DNA of 34,892 nt from Candidatus Dojkabacteria bacterium (GCA_014729235.1 WJKH01000003.1:1-34892), one strand, 5' to 3'. Shown: positions 8,710 to 17,867, numbered from the stretch's first letter. Made by a program: numbers and translations. Notes: generated by a model not told the origin, from the letters alone.

Positions 8710-9966
8710 CTAAACAGAAGCCTCATGCAGAGTAGCCAAAAACTCCTTGTTACTCTTGGTTTTCTTCATGCGGGAAATCAGAACTTCAGTCGGATTTTCA
8801 TCCTTTTCAAGAACCTCAAGCATCCTTCGAATTCTCCAGACCTGGTTTAACACCTCTTTATCAAGCAAAAGCTCCTCATTTCGAGTACCACTTCTGACAA
8901 CATCAATTGCAGGGAAAATCCTTCGCTGTTGCAGCTTACGATCAAGGTGCAGTTCCATATTTCCGGTTCCCTTAAATTCTTCATATATCAAATCATCCAT
9001 TCTGCTGCCTGTGTCAATAAGCGCTGTAGCCAAAATAGTCAGACTGCCGCCATTTTCAAAATTCCTGGCAGCACCAAAGAATTTCTTTGGCGGAAACAAT
9101 GCAACAGGGTCAAAGCCTCCGGAAAGCGTTCTCCCGGATGTCGGCATGGTAATGTTGTACGCCCTGGCAAGCCGAGTAATGCTATCCATCAGGATAACGA
9201 CATTTTCACCCCATTCTGCCATCCGTTTAGCTTTCTCGAGAGCCATTTCAGCAACCCGACAATTATGCTCAGGCATCTCATCAAAGTTAGAAGCATAAAC
9301 TTCCCCATTCACATTTCGCTGGATATCAGTAACCTCTTCAGGACGCTCGCCAATTAGGACAACCATAAGTTTCGCCTCAGGACAATTCTCCGCAATACCG
9401 CATGCAACATCTTTTAAAAGCCAAGTTTTACCGGCCTTTGGAGGAGACACAATCATACCGCGCTGGCCATATCCAATCGGACTCAGCAAGTCAATAATCC
9501 GGGTAGAAATAATATCCGGCTCCGTCTCAAGCTTCAGCTGTTTTTTCGGGAACACAGGGGTCATTTTATTAAAGCTGGAACGCTTCGTAGCTTCAGATGC
9601 AGTCTTTCCGTAAACAGTCTCTACACGAAGTAGACTCAAGTACCTTTCCTTGTCTTTCGGAAGTCTGGCAGGGCCGGAAACAACATCCCCCATTCTTAAA
9701 TTAAACTTCTTGATCTGCGATCCGGAAATATACACATCATTATCGCCGGCAAGTAATCCATCCGTTCTTAAAAGTCCATGAGTACCATCATTCATAATCT
9801 CCAGAATACCCTCAATAGATACAAAGCCGTCCTTCTTGGTAACAACCTTCAATATCTCAAGAATGAGCTCATGCTTATTAAGTTCTGCAAAGTCTTCCAC
9901 CTTCATCTCACGAGCTTTTTTACGAAGCTCAGCCAGACTCATTCCATCCAGTTCTTTAAGTTTCAT
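8710..9966 (-). CDS. rho: Transcription termination factor Rho
   Basis: Hexameric RNA-dependent ATPase that releases RNA polymerase from untranslated RNA. The 418 residues begin with the Rho N-terminal helical domain (SLAELRKKAREM). The cold-shock-like RNA-binding domain follows (GFVSIEGILEIMNDGTHGLL, DVYISGSQIKKFNLRMGD). The RecA-type ATPase core has Walker A SPPKAGKT (about 174-181), the Walker B region NVVILMDSITRLARAYN, and the catalytic GERPEEVTD segment. The length is that of a standard Rho without large insertions. The leader before ATG 9966 is extremely A/T-rich with no Shine-Dalgarno. The terminator at 10170-10205 isolates rho from upstream transcription. Confidence 0.97.
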   Translation of the reverse strand: MKLKELDGMSLAELRKKAREMKVEDFAELNKHELILEILKVVTKKDGFVSIEGILEIMNDGTHGLLRTDGLLAGDNDVYISGSQIKKFNLRMGDVVSGPARLPKDKERYLSLLRVETVYGKTASEATKRSSFNKMTPVFPKKQLKLETEPDIISTRIIDLLSPIGYGQRGMIVSPPKAGKTWLLKDVACGIAENCPEAKLMVVLIGERPEEVTDIQRNVNGEVYASNFDEMPEHNCRVAEMALEKAKRMAEWGENVVILMDSITRLARAYNITMPTSGRTLSGGFDPVALFPPKKFFGAARNFENGGSLTILATALIDTGSRMDDLIYEEFKGTGNMELHLDRKLQQRRIFPAIDVVRSGTRNEELLLDKEVLNQVWRIRRMLEVLEKDENPTEVLISRMKKTKSNKEFLATLHEASV

Positions 9967-10169
9967 CTAACAATATAATTAATAAATTTATATAGAAAAC
10001 AAATTCGAATACCCAAGCAGATTTACAGATTAAACTAAAGAAAATAGTTCCATAAAGGGCCCGGGAAAAGTTTTTAAAATTGAAAAAGAGTTAATCAATA
10101 GCAGTTATTGAGAAAGTATAGACCAGGAATAATTTAAAGTCAAACTGAAATACACCTAAAATAGCAAAG

Positions 10170-10205
10170 AAAAAAAAAGGGATCGGCACTGCCCCAACCG
10201 ACCCC
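10170..10205 (-). terminator. Intrinsic terminator of the small RNA
   Basis: GGGGTCGG pairs with CCGATCCC (8 bp, one G-U) around an 11-base loop, followed directly by nine T residues on the minus strand. This is the strongest terminator in the window. Confidence 0.9.
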
Positions 10206-10343
10206 GGTGAATTTCAGTTAACTTTTAACAAAAAGTCATCGAAGTACGTTGGAAATCTAGTGGACTTATCCATATGCCCAGTTGTGTAGAACACCCCAGA
10301 CATAGGGAAAAATCCACTAAACACTAAGTATTTAAATGAGCTA
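10170..10343 (-). ncRNA. Putative small structured RNA of about 174 nt
   Basis: It is bounded by a perfect consensus promoter upstream and a strong intrinsic terminator at its 3' end. Inside, positions 10256-10321 fold into one long hairpin: GTTTAGTGGA pairs with TCCACTAGAT, then an internal loop (TTTTT opposite ATAAG), then CCCTATGTCTGG pairs with CTGGGCATATGG (one mismatch, three G-U), topped by GTGT/ACAC. A second hairpin, ACTTTT TGTT AAAAGT, follows near 10220-10235. It does not match the conserved cores I know for SRP RNA, RNase P RNA or tmRNA. The size and the long interrupted hairpin are loosely like 6S RNA, but I cannot claim that identity. The 82-codon ORF called here starts with GTG upstream of this promoter and is judged spurious. 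Confidence 0.6.
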
Positions 10344-10349
10344 ATCATA

Positions 10350-10378
10350 ATTATATCCCCTAACCAAATAACTGTCAA
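10350..10378 (-). promoter_or_regulatory. Perfect consensus sigma-70 promoter
   Basis: TTGACA (10373-10378), exactly 17 bases, TATAAT (10350-10355), minus strand. It is the only full-consensus promoter seen in the window, and it drives the putative small RNA ending at 10170. Confidence 0.85.
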
Positions 10379-10576
10379 GCCCCTATTATATATCCACATA
10401 TGCACCTTCCAACAAGATTCCTGGACTTTGCTTGTTAACAAAGGTATTTGATCAGGCAACACTAATTCACTTCACGAGATTGTTACGAAAGATCGGTCGG
10501 CAATACTGGTGTTACGCGAGTTGTGGATAAGTGCTGCAAGGCTTATTCTCAAAGCTTTTTACCCCTCCTCTCCTAT

Positions 10577-10790
10577 GGGTTTGGCACTTCAAGGCTAAAA
10601 CCAGACCCCTTTTCACCATAGATAACGGAGTTTTTGTCCGTTTGTTATCTGCTCTCTCTCAGCATCACAAACCCTTACGGGTTTGTGTACGCTCGCTCGT
10701 TTGATAAGCAAACTGGGGTACTGTTTGTTATCTGCTCTCGCTCGGTATCACAAACCCTTACGGGTTTGTGTACGCTCGCTCGTTTGATAA
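10577..10790. repeat. Dispersed repeat family B, copy 2 with two tandem palindromic units
   Basis: Bases 10577-10676 match copy 1 at 4845-4946, including the hairpin GATAAC..GTTATC (10621-10649). From about 10641 two units of about 83 bases follow. Each reads GTTTGTTATCTGCTCTC, then a perfect palindrome CACAAACCCTTACGGGTTTGTG (10666-10687 and 10749-10770), then TACGCTCGCTCGTTTGATAA. The last block recurs at 17606-17626. The region lies just downstream of radA and has no U-tract. It looks REP-like; function unknown. Confidence 0.75.
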
Positions 10791-10923
10791 TAAATCTTGG
10801 GGTGGGATAACTGAAAATACTGAAAATACGATTCGCCTATAAACTACGTATACACTACGCAAAAATCATTAACACTGGAAATTTGCAGAATTGAAACCTA
10901 CCACACTACTCGATTTACCATCC

Positions 10924-12261
10924 TTATAAACTTCGAATACTTTTCACTGCTGACACCAAAGATTCGCTTTTTCCTCCTGCAGGAGCCGCATGGATCTTCT
11001 TGAACCCAAGCTTCTTCGCTTCCTTCACAATCTTCTGCAAATTGATAAAAGATCTGACCTGTCCTGTAAGTCCAACCTCTCCAACAAAAACCTCATCCCG
11101 CGAATTTGCCTTATCCTTTACCGCAGACTTAATTGCTGCGCAAACAGCCAGGTCAATAACCGGCTCATCAATATTAAAGCCTCCGACAACATTCAGATAA
11201 ACTTCATTATTTCCGAGATAAACACCGCCTCGCTTCGATAAAACAGCACAAATCATATCCAATCGCTGTTTCTTGATACCATTCGCAACTCTGCGAAGAG
11301 GAACTCCTTCAACATCTCGCTCAATAGTCAGAGCTTGAATCTCAACAAAAATCACTCTGGAACCACGCACAACGGCTCCTATCGAGGATCCTACCACAAG
11401 TTCGTTATTTTCATCCAAAAAAGCTTTAGATGGGTTTCCAACTTCAGCCAGGCCACCTCCGCCCATTTCAAAAACACCTATCTCGTTGGTTGTTCCAAAG
11501 CGGTTCTTTATAGATCGTAAAATACGATAAGTGTTGAACTCGTCACCTTCGAAATACACAACACAATCAACCATATGTTCGAGTATTTTAGGACCTGCAA
11601 TTCTGCCGCCCTTATTGATCTGGCCTACAATCACCACCGGAATCCCAAGTGATTTAGCTGTATTAGTTATTAATCCACCACAAATCCTGACTTGAGGAAT
11701 ACTTCCGGGATAACTCTCCGAATCCTGACTCCTGACAGCCTGAATCGAATCAACTATCACAAGCGCCGGTTTTTCGTCCTCAATAAGCTTGATTACAGGC
11801 TCAATCTCAATATCATCAACGATCAAAAGGTTATCCTGGAACTTTACTGATTTTTTACCAATTAGGCGTCGTATCCTAGATTCGAGTTGATCAACAGATT
11901 CCTCCGCACTCACGTATAAAACTTTTTTGCCCTGGGCAAGACTAAGTGCCACCTGAAGCAAAAGTGTAGACTTTCCAATCCCTGGCTCTCCGCTCATCAA
12001 GACTACTTCCCCACCCACAAATCCGCCTCCCAGTACATTATCAAATTCACCAATCCCGGACTTCATTCTTACAGAATTCTTGCCTTTATCTTTCGAAATA
12101 TCAACTTTTTTAACTGTCGCAGGCCTAGTTTTACCTTTTTTCCCACCACTTTTACTGCGAGATTCTCGGAATTCAACCAGAGTCCCCCATTGACCGCACT
12201 CAGGGCATTTTCCTGCCCATTTTAGCGTATCCGCACCACAATCGCTGCATACATATGCCAT
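10924..12261 (-). CDS. radA: DNA repair protein RadA (Sms)
   Basis: A RecA-like ATPase that promotes branch migration in recombinational repair. The order is that of bacterial RadA: an N-terminal C4 zinc finger (Cys5, Cys8, Cys19, Cys22; VCSDCG...CPECGQW), Walker A GEPGIGKST (about 91-99), the RadA-specific KNRFG motif (IKNRFGTTNEIGVFEM), and a C-terminal Lon-protease-like domain (VGGFNIDEPVIDLAVCAAI). The 445 residues are the normal length. It lies downstream of clpC. A TATAAT at 12435-12440 (minus) about 170 bases upstream may be a separate promoter, but its -35 (TGGATC) is poor. No Shine-Dalgarno precedes ATG 12261. Confidence 0.96.
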   Translation of the reverse strand: MAYVCSDCGADTLKWAGKCPECGQWGTLVEFRESRSKSGGKKGKTRPATVKKVDISKDKGKNSVRMKSGIGEFDNVLGGGFVGGEVVLMSGEPGIGKSTLLLQVALSLAQGKKVLYVSAEESVDQLESRIRRLIGKKSVKFQDNLLIVDDIEIEPVIKLIEDEKPALVIVDSIQAVRSQDSESYPGSIPQVRICGGLITNTAKSLGIPVVIVGQINKGGRIAGPKILEHMVDCVVYFEGDEFNTYRILRSIKNRFGTTNEIGVFEMGGGGLAEVGNPSKAFLDENNELVVGSSIGAVVRGSRVIFVEIQALTIERDVEGVPLRRVANGIKKQRLDMICAVLSKRGGVYLGNNEVYLNVVGGFNIDEPVIDLAVCAAIKSAVKDKANSRDEVFVGEVGLTGQVRSFINLQKIVKEAKKLGFKKIHAAPAGGKSESLVSAVKSIRSL

Positions 12262-12501
12262 TTTTACTTTTGCTACGAGAAATTTATCTAACTGGTCCTA
12301 TGGAAACGTGTTTTTCTGAAATTTCCTTGTCCATCACTAACTGTCCGCCAACTATATACCTCTAGAATTTTACCAAATTTTGAAAATTATGGCAGGTGAC
12401 TAAATCAAATTTGACCATAAATAAACACACATCATTATAATCCCCCTTTGAAATTTGATCCACCGTTATATTTAGCAGTAAGATCCTCATGACACTTAAC
12501 G

Positions 12502-15048
12502 CTACCCACTGATACTCAGCTTTTCGTCCTCGACAGTAAATTCAACATCATAAAGACCCTTCTTTTTTTCAATCTCAGACTTCTTCTCCAGAATTAAATC
12601 TGCAAGCAAGCTCTCCACCTCATCCTGCAAAACTCGCCGAAGCGGCCTGGCTCCATACTCTTCATTAAACCCCTCCTTAACAACGTAATTAACAGCTTTG
12701 CGATCGAGCGAGACTTTGACATTTTGCTCTACAAGTCGCTCATTTAATTCATCAACGAGCAACCCGACAATCTGCCTGGCATCTCGTTTTGTAAGAGCAC
12801 GGAAAATGACTATGTCATCGAGTCGATTTAAAAGTTCGGGACGCAAAGTATCCTTTAGTTCGGACACCAACTCCGATTTCATTGACTCGTAGGCATTTTC
12901 AATATCCTTTTGTGACCGAGTCTCGCGGCTGGTTTTAACTTTAGAAATCGCTTCATCTTTATCTTCAATAAATCCGAGAATCTTATCCTTACCGATTTCT
13001 TCAGCCCCAATATTTGAAGTCATTATAATAATCGTATTTTTGAAATTTACCCTTTTTCCTTTCGCATCAGTTAAATGTCCGTATTCCAGTATTTGCAGCA
13101 AAATGTTCAAGACATTTGGATGAGCCTTTTCGATCTCATCAAACAAAATTACACTATACGGATACCGACTCACAGCTTCCGTCAACTGCCCTCCTTCACG
13201 ATAACCGATATAGCCCGGAGGAGATCCAATTAATTTCGAGACACTGTGCTGCTCCATAAGTTCACTCATATCAATCTGAATAAGCCTTTTTTCAGTCCCA
13301 AAGAGCTCTTCGGTCAAAACTTTTGCCAGCTGAGTCTTGCCAACACCTGTAGGCCCTAAAAACAGCAAAGAAGCCCAAGGTCGACCCGGATCGGATATCC
13401 CTGCCCTGGCACGCTTAATCGCATAAGACACTGCCGTCACAGCCTCATCCTGCCCGATAACTTTCTCTGAAAGACTCTTATCCAACTCCTGAAGCAGATC
13501 ACTCTCTTCCTGATCTATAGTCGCTACCGGAATTCCCGTCCATTTCGCTACGATTGACTTTATTGTATCCAAATCAACCTCATACTTACTCTCTTTTTGA
13601 GCCTTAGCCTGGTCACTGGCCATTTTTGCGACTTTCTGTTTCAAAACTTCTTCTAAATCCTTGTATTCCTTTGCCACCTCAAATTCACCTCTACGTACTG
13701 CTAGTTTCTTTTTCTGACCTGCTATTGCCATGTCCTTTTTCACCCCTACCACATCACTGTATTTTGACTCAACCTCCAGTCTGCGGGTAGCTGTAGCCTC
13801 ATCAAGTAGATCAATAGCTTTATCAGGCAAAAATCTATTACTCACAAATCTATCAGACAATTTAGCGGCCCCGATCAATGCCTCCTCACTGATCTTCATA
13901 TTGTGATGCTTTTCCAGCACAGGCTTAATTTGTGCTAAAATAGCAATTGTTTCCTTTATTGAAGGCTCCTCGATCTGAACAGGCTGAAATCGCCGATTCA
14001 ATGCGCTGTCCTCTTCAAAATACTTTGTATAGTCTTCAGACGTTGTTGTCCCAATGCAGCGAAAATTTTGAGTAACCAAAGCAGGCTTTAAAACAGTAGA
14101 AATTTCAGATGTACCCCCCGGAATACTGCTGACAAAAATGTTTTGAATCTCATCTATAAATAAAATTACATTCTTGGACTTTGAAACCTCGCTTACCAAC
14201 TGAATCATCTTTTGCTCAACATCACCACGCATCTTGCTGCCAGCCATAATTGAAGGAATATCTATTGAGATTATGCGGAAATCAGCAAGAGAATTCGGTA
14301 CTAGGCCATCAGCTATTCGCTGTGCCAGACCTTCAACTAAAGCCGTTTTTCCAACTCCAGCCTCACCGACCACAATCGGATTATTTTTCTTTCTGCGACT
14401 CAAAATATTTACAACTTTGTCAATTTCTTCATCACGACCAATTACGGGATCAAACTTTCCCCGCCTTGCCATCATAACCAAATCTTTCCCGATCTCCCTC
14501 AGCAAAGAACCTCCCGTTCCCCCAGGCATTTTACCCGACGGCTTGGCCAAAAGCCCTACTGGATAATTTGCATAAGTCGCCAATGCTTTCAGATACTCTT
14601 CAAATTCAACTCCAAGCTTCTCCAATCTTTTGGAGACAGCTAGATCATTCCTTGACAGAATCGCCAAGATTAAGTGCTCAGTTCCTACATAAACATGGTC
14701 ATAGCGGTTAGCAATTTGATAAGCCATACTCACAATATCTCTCGACTCTTCAGAGAGATTAAGGCTATTTAGCTTTGTGCTGATATTCTTATCGAAAATG
14801 CTAGCCAGATCAATAAATTCTGAGCTTTTAATACCGATGCTGTTTAGCACTTTCGAAGGATCAATTTCCATTGAAATAAAAACCCTGGTAGCGAGATATT
14901 CCCGATTCATTAAAATGGCAGCGAAGATATCGTTAGGATCAACCTCTTTTTTACCCTTTTCCTTAGCCAAAAGCGAAGCCCGAACCACAGATTCCTTTGC
15001 ATTCCTGCTTAGCTTGGCAAATATATTACTTTCTTTTTTTTTAGCCAT
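12502..15048 (-). CDS. clpC: ATP-dependent Clp protease ATPase subunit ClpC
   Basis: An AAA+ unfoldase that feeds proteins to ClpP. The Clp N-terminal double repeat spans about residues 8-150. AAA-1 has Walker A GEAGVGKT (228-235) and a VILFIDEIQN Walker B. A short middle segment with an UVR-like helix follows (GEFEVAKEYKDLEEVLKQKV), far shorter than the ClpB propeller, which favours ClpC. AAA-2 has Walker A GPTGVGKT (565-572), VILFDEIEKAHP, and a KILGF tripeptide loop of the kind that docks on ClpP. The C-terminal D2-small domain contains YGARPLRR. The 848 residues are normal. It follows the S1 gene by 72 bases and may be co-transcribed with it. No clpP is in the window. Confidence 0.94.
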   Translation of the reverse strand: MAKKKESNIFAKLSRNAKESVVRASLLAKEKGKKEVDPNDIFAAILMNREYLATRVFISMEIDPSKVLNSIGIKSSEFIDLASIFDKNISTKLNSLNLSEESRDIVSMAYQIANRYDHVYVGTEHLILAILSRNDLAVSKRLEKLGVEFEEYLKALATYANYPVGLLAKPSGKMPGGTGGSLLREIGKDLVMMARRGKFDPVIGRDEEIDKVVNILSRRKKNNPIVVGEAGVGKTALVEGLAQRIADGLVPNSLADFRIISIDIPSIMAGSKMRGDVEQKMIQLVSEVSKSKNVILFIDEIQNIFVSSIPGGTSEISTVLKPALVTQNFRCIGTTTSEDYTKYFEEDSALNRRFQPVQIEEPSIKETIAILAQIKPVLEKHHNMKISEEALIGAAKLSDRFVSNRFLPDKAIDLLDEATATRRLEVESKYSDVVGVKKDMAIAGQKKKLAVRRGEFEVAKEYKDLEEVLKQKVAKMASDQAKAQKESKYEVDLDTIKSIVAKWTGIPVATIDQEESDLLQELDKSLSEKVIGQDEAVTAVSYAIKRARAGISDPGRPWASLLFLGPTGVGKTQLAKVLTEELFGTEKRLIQIDMSELMEQHSVSKLIGSPPGYIGYREGGQLTEAVSRYPYSVILFDEIEKAHPNVLNILLQILEYGHLTDAKGKRVNFKNTIIIMTSNIGAEEIGKDKILGFIEDKDEAISKVKTSRETRSQKDIENAYESMKSELVSELKDTLRPELLNRLDDIVIFRALTKRDARQIVGLLVDELNERLVEQNVKVSLDRKAVNYVVKEGFNEEYGARPLRRVLQDEVESLLADLILEKKSEIEKKKGLYDVEFTVEDEKLSISG

Positions 15049-15120
15049 TTATTTGATGATTATTTTTAACTTGTATCGCTAAACACCGGTTTCTCAGGAC
15101 AAATAGATTACTTCAGAGAC

Positions 15121-16395
15121 CTAATTCAACTCTTCTTCAATTGCAGTATCTATCTTCTCAGCAAGTTCCTCAGAATCAAGTTTTTTGACAGCAGCATCTG
15201 ACTTAGTCGAAATAGTTGATTTCACAGGTGCACTTGAGTCAACACCTTTAAGGCTCAACCCTAGGTGCCGCTCCGTTGTTGAAATTGATAAGATCTTAAC
15301 ATTAACTTCTTCCCCTTCTTTAACAAAGTCATGAGGATCCCGCACCAACTGATCAGACATTTCAGAAATATGTATCAATCCATTCAAACCTTTTCCAATC
15401 CGTACAAAAGCCCCATATTTAGCAATTTTCTGAACCTTACCTGAAACAACATCACCCACTTTAAATTGCGCAATTGCTTCCTGCCAGGGATCCGGCAGCA
15501 AACGCTTAACACTGTATGCCACACGCTTACCATTATCTGCAACGCCAATAACCTGGACTTTAACTTTATCTCCAATACTGTAAATATCCTCTATCCTCTC
15601 AACCTTATCCCATGAAAGCTCAGACAAGTGAACAAGTCCTTCGAGACCCTGCGCATTAACAAAAATTCCATAAGGAGTAATTCCACTAACTTCACCCTCA
15701 AGAGTATCACCTTCCCGAATGCTCTTTAATGTCTCTTCCCGCTGCTCCAGATCTCTCTCCTGCAAGAACATCTTCTCAGAGAGAATAATCTTATTCTTTT
15801 CACGATTGAGCTCAGCAATTCTGGCTGAAATCTTTTCGCCAATCAAACCACTCAATCGCTTCTGAACTGCCGATGAGATATCACGTCCAACTTTACGGAC
15901 ACCATCAACGTATACCCTGGCGGCATCCAGCTGAGAAGTAGGGATAAATCCTCTGATTCCACCTCCCAACTCACATATAACACCACCGTTATTTGATTCA
16001 ATAACTTCCGCTTCAACTTCTTTGTTATTATTCATTGCTTCTTCCAATTCCAGCCACTTGCGCGCCTGATCAGTTCTCTTAATTGAAAGAATCACATTTC
16101 CATCGTCATCGTCTGTCTTTACTACGTAAACTGTCACTTTATCGCCTGTTTTCAAGGCTTCAACATCAATAACCTGGGAATTAAGTTCCTTGTCAGCCAC
16201 AATTCCTTCTGACTTGTAGCCTATGTCAACTATCATTGCTCCGGGTAGCCTATCCATAACTATACCCTCGACGATATCGCCGGGTTTGATTTTCTTGATC
16301 TGGTTTGTCTCCTGGGAAAGATGTTGATCTAACTTGTCATAGAGGTCTTTTTTTTCCTCCTCTATGTGTGCTTGAACTTTTGTGCTTTTTGCCAT
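15121..16395 (-). CDS. rpsA: Ribosomal protein S1 (four S1 domains)
   Basis: An RNA-binding protein of the 30S subunit that helps unstructured mRNAs onto the ribosome. Four S1 repeats are visible: PGDIVEGIVMDRLPGAMIVDIGYKSEG (about 37-105), a divergent repeat 2 (EVEAEVIESNNGGVICELGG), then two strong repeats, GDTLEGEVSGITPYGIFVNAQGLEGLVHLSEL and GDVVSGKVQKIAKYGAFVRIGKGLNGLIHISEM. The tail is acidic. At 424 residues it is the four-domain type rather than the six-domain enteric form. S1 matters here because almost no gene in the window has a Shine-Dalgarno. It has its own promoter 80 bases upstream. Confidence 0.93.
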   Translation of the reverse strand: MAKSTKVQAHIEEEKKDLYDKLDQHLSQETNQIKKIKPGDIVEGIVMDRLPGAMIVDIGYKSEGIVADKELNSQVIDVEALKTGDKVTVYVVKTDDDDGNVILSIKRTDQARKWLELEEAMNNNKEVEAEVIESNNGGVICELGGGIRGFIPTSQLDAARVYVDGVRKVGRDISSAVQKRLSGLIGEKISARIAELNREKNKIILSEKMFLQERDLEQREETLKSIREGDTLEGEVSGITPYGIFVNAQGLEGLVHLSELSWDKVERIEDIYSIGDKVKVQVIGVADNGKRVAYSVKRLLPDPWQEAIAQFKVGDVVSGKVQKIAKYGAFVRIGKGLNGLIHISEMSDQLVRDPHDFVKEGEEVNVKILSISTTERHLGLSLKGVDSSAPVKSTISTKSDAAVKKLDSEELAEKIDTAIEEELN

Positions 16396-16475
16396 AAATA
16401 TAACGCTTTATGCTCCACAGTAGCGGTCCTGCTTGCATAAATATTTAATAATTTTATTTACCGCTTTATACTCAA

Positions 16476-16504
16476 ATTATATCACGGTGTCGTGTTTTAC
16501 TCAA
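16476..16504 (-). promoter_or_regulatory. Promoter of rpsA
   Basis: -35 TTGAGT (16499-16504), 17-base spacer, extended -10 TGATATAAT (TATAAT 16476-16481), minus strand. The leader to ATG 16395 is about 75 bases. Confidence 0.7.
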
Positions 16505-16885
16505 CTTTTTAAGGGTTCACGATTATTTCTGTTAGAGGATTTTTAGGTGTTGAGGCGGATGTTGAGTCTGACAACACTCGAATTCCCAAGATTCAATGTA
16601 AAAATCGAGAGTACTTCAAAAGATTCGACCCCAGGCGAAAAGTTAGAGGCGTATCGAGAGTATAATTACTGTTCAAATTTGGCGTGCTTGACACGGATCT
16701 CCATGTAATACGGTCTTTTCTACTGAGGATTTCATGCTATATTAATGTCACACTTCATATTAGATATCCAAATTTTAAGAGTAGAACTTCGTCAGGACAA
16801 AGCCCACACCATACCTTTAAAACTAAGGTGTAAGTTATCAAACAATTTATCTAGGATTCTATTTTGCAATCCTCCGTGGACTTGA
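16505..16885. other. Intergenic region between nth and rpsA
   Basis: About 380 bases without a supported gene. Isolated promoter-like pieces (a plus-strand TTGACA near 16697, a TATATT near 16740) have no properly spaced partner. Short inverted repeats occur, but none has a U-tract. Confidence 0.4.
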
Positions 16886-16900
16886 TTGGTATCATACCAA
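16886..16900. repeat. Palindrome TTGGTATCATACCAA
   Basis: A 15-base near-perfect palindrome directly after the nth stop codon. Its 11-base core, GGTATCATACC, also occurs at 24962-24972 over the rrn P2 -10, and AGTATGATACT lies between the rrn promoters at 25028-25038. It may be an operator. Confidence 0.35.
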
Positions 16901-16901
16901 A

Positions 16902-17543
16902 TTAACTCACTCCACTATAGAACTCACACAAAGCAGTTAACGGACACTCATCACATTTCGGAGACTTAGCCTTACAAGTATACCTACCAAAAAGAACGAA
17001 AGCCCCATTGATCTTATGCCAATCCTTCTTATCAAACAACACCTCCAAGTCATCAGCAACCCCGCCGGGAGTATCCTTCTTGCTTAAGTTCAGCCGATGA
17101 GCTACCCGAAAAACATGCGTATCTACAGCAATTCCTTGATTATCCTCATAAATTTCAGATAAGAACACATTTGCAGTTTTGTATCCCACACCCGGTAACT
17201 TCACAACCTCATTTATATCCCTGGGGACACTTCCGACATAATTCTCAATTACCATTTTCGCAGCTTGAATTACGTATTTTGCCTTGTTCTTGTAGTAATT
17301 GATTGAAGAAATAATCTCTTGAACATCTTCAAGCTCTGCCTTCGAGAGTGAATCTGCATCAGGGTATTTCTCAAAAAGTCTTTTCGTCACCTTATTCACC
17401 TGCTTATCTGTGGTCTGAGCCGATAGAGCTACGCACACCAGAAACTGAAAAGGTGTCTCCCAATTTCCCAATTCAGAGCTCGGATCGGGGTATAGTTGTT
17501 GTACTTTATCAAGCACTTCGTAAGCTTTTTCTTTTTTATTCAC
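16902..17543 (-). CDS. nth: Endonuclease III (DNA glycosylase/AP lyase)
   Basis: Excises oxidised pyrimidines and cleaves abasic sites. The helix-hairpin-helix motif reads LPGVGYKTANVFLSE (about 116-130), with the catalytic Lys122 and, in VDTHVFR, Asp141. The C-terminal 4Fe-4S loop is canonical: C-x6-C-x2-C-x5-C in CKAKSPKCDECPLTALC. The 213 residues are standard. The start codon is GTG (17543), with no Shine-Dalgarno. The gene lies just after the rrn terminator and is read in the same direction. Confidence 0.96.
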   Translation of the reverse strand: MNKKEKAYEVLDKVQQLYPDPSSELGNWETPFQFLVCVALSAQTTDKQVNKVTKRLFEKYPDADSLSKAELEDVQEIISSINYYKNKAKYVIQAAKMVIENYVGSVPRDINEVVKLPGVGYKTANVFLSEIYEDNQGIAVDTHVFRVAHRLNLSKKDTPGGVADDLEVLFDKKDWHKINGAFVLFGRYTCKAKSPKCDECPLTALCEFYSGVS

Positions 17544-17605
17544 ACAATTGGATATAACAATTTAGCTATCAAGATTCTATCACAAATGATGATGGATTTG
17601 CGTGC

Positions 17606-17626
17606 GTACGCTCGCTCGTTTGATAA
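17606..17626. repeat. Repeat family B fragment
   Basis: GTACGCTCGCTCGTTTGATAA is identical to the tail of both tandem units near 10690 and 10772. It sits between the rrn terminator and nth. Confidence 0.7.
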
Positions 17627-17628
17627 AC

Positions 17629-17660
17629 AAAAAATCCACCTATTAAAGATGGATTTTTTA
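17629..17660 (-). terminator. Intrinsic terminator of the rrn operon
   Basis: On the minus strand AAAAAATCCATC pairs with GGTGGATTTTTT (12 bp, one mismatch or wobble) around a 7-base loop, directly after 5S. The arms are symmetrical and could also stop plus-strand transcription. Confidence 0.85.
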
Positions 17661-17661
17661 A

Positions 17662-17780
17662 ACCTGGCAATGACCTATCTTCCCAATTCCTTGCGAAATA
17701 AGTATTTTCGGCGCTGGAGCGTTTTACTTCTGAGTTCGGGATGGGGTCAGGTAGTTCCACTCCGCTGCGATTGCCAGGCA
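17662..17780 (-). rRNA. rrf: 5S ribosomal RNA
   Basis: About 119 bases starting TGCCTGGCAATCGCAGCGGAG and ending CATTGCCAGG. The terminal helix GCCTGGCAA/TTGCCAGG(T) closes, and the conserved CCTGACCCCATCCCGAACTC loop B/C segment is present. It is the last gene of the rrn operon. Confidence 0.96.
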
Positions 17781-17850
17781 CCAAATCACAAATCTTGCAA
17801 CCTGGTGTCTGCCAATTGCACATTTTTATTAAATTTTAATGAAAACTCAC

Positions 17851-17867
17851 TAAAAACTGAATAGAAC
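17851..17867 (-). other. 23S precursor processing stem, 3' arm
   Basis: TAAAAACTGAATAGAAC (plus strand) is the exact reverse complement, over 17 bases, of 22362-22378 upstream of 23S. In the transcript the two arms pair and bring the 23S ends together, the usual RNase III substrate. Confidence 0.85.

Noticed and set aside
10214-10462. 82-codon minus-strand ORF between radA and rho
   Set aside because: GTG start, no ribosome binding site, and a perfect consensus promoter plus a structured RNA lie inside it; treated as a small RNA instead.
10577-10790. CRISPR-like tandem repeats
   Set aside because: Only two units, and the sequence between them is also repeated; no unique spacers and no cas genes.
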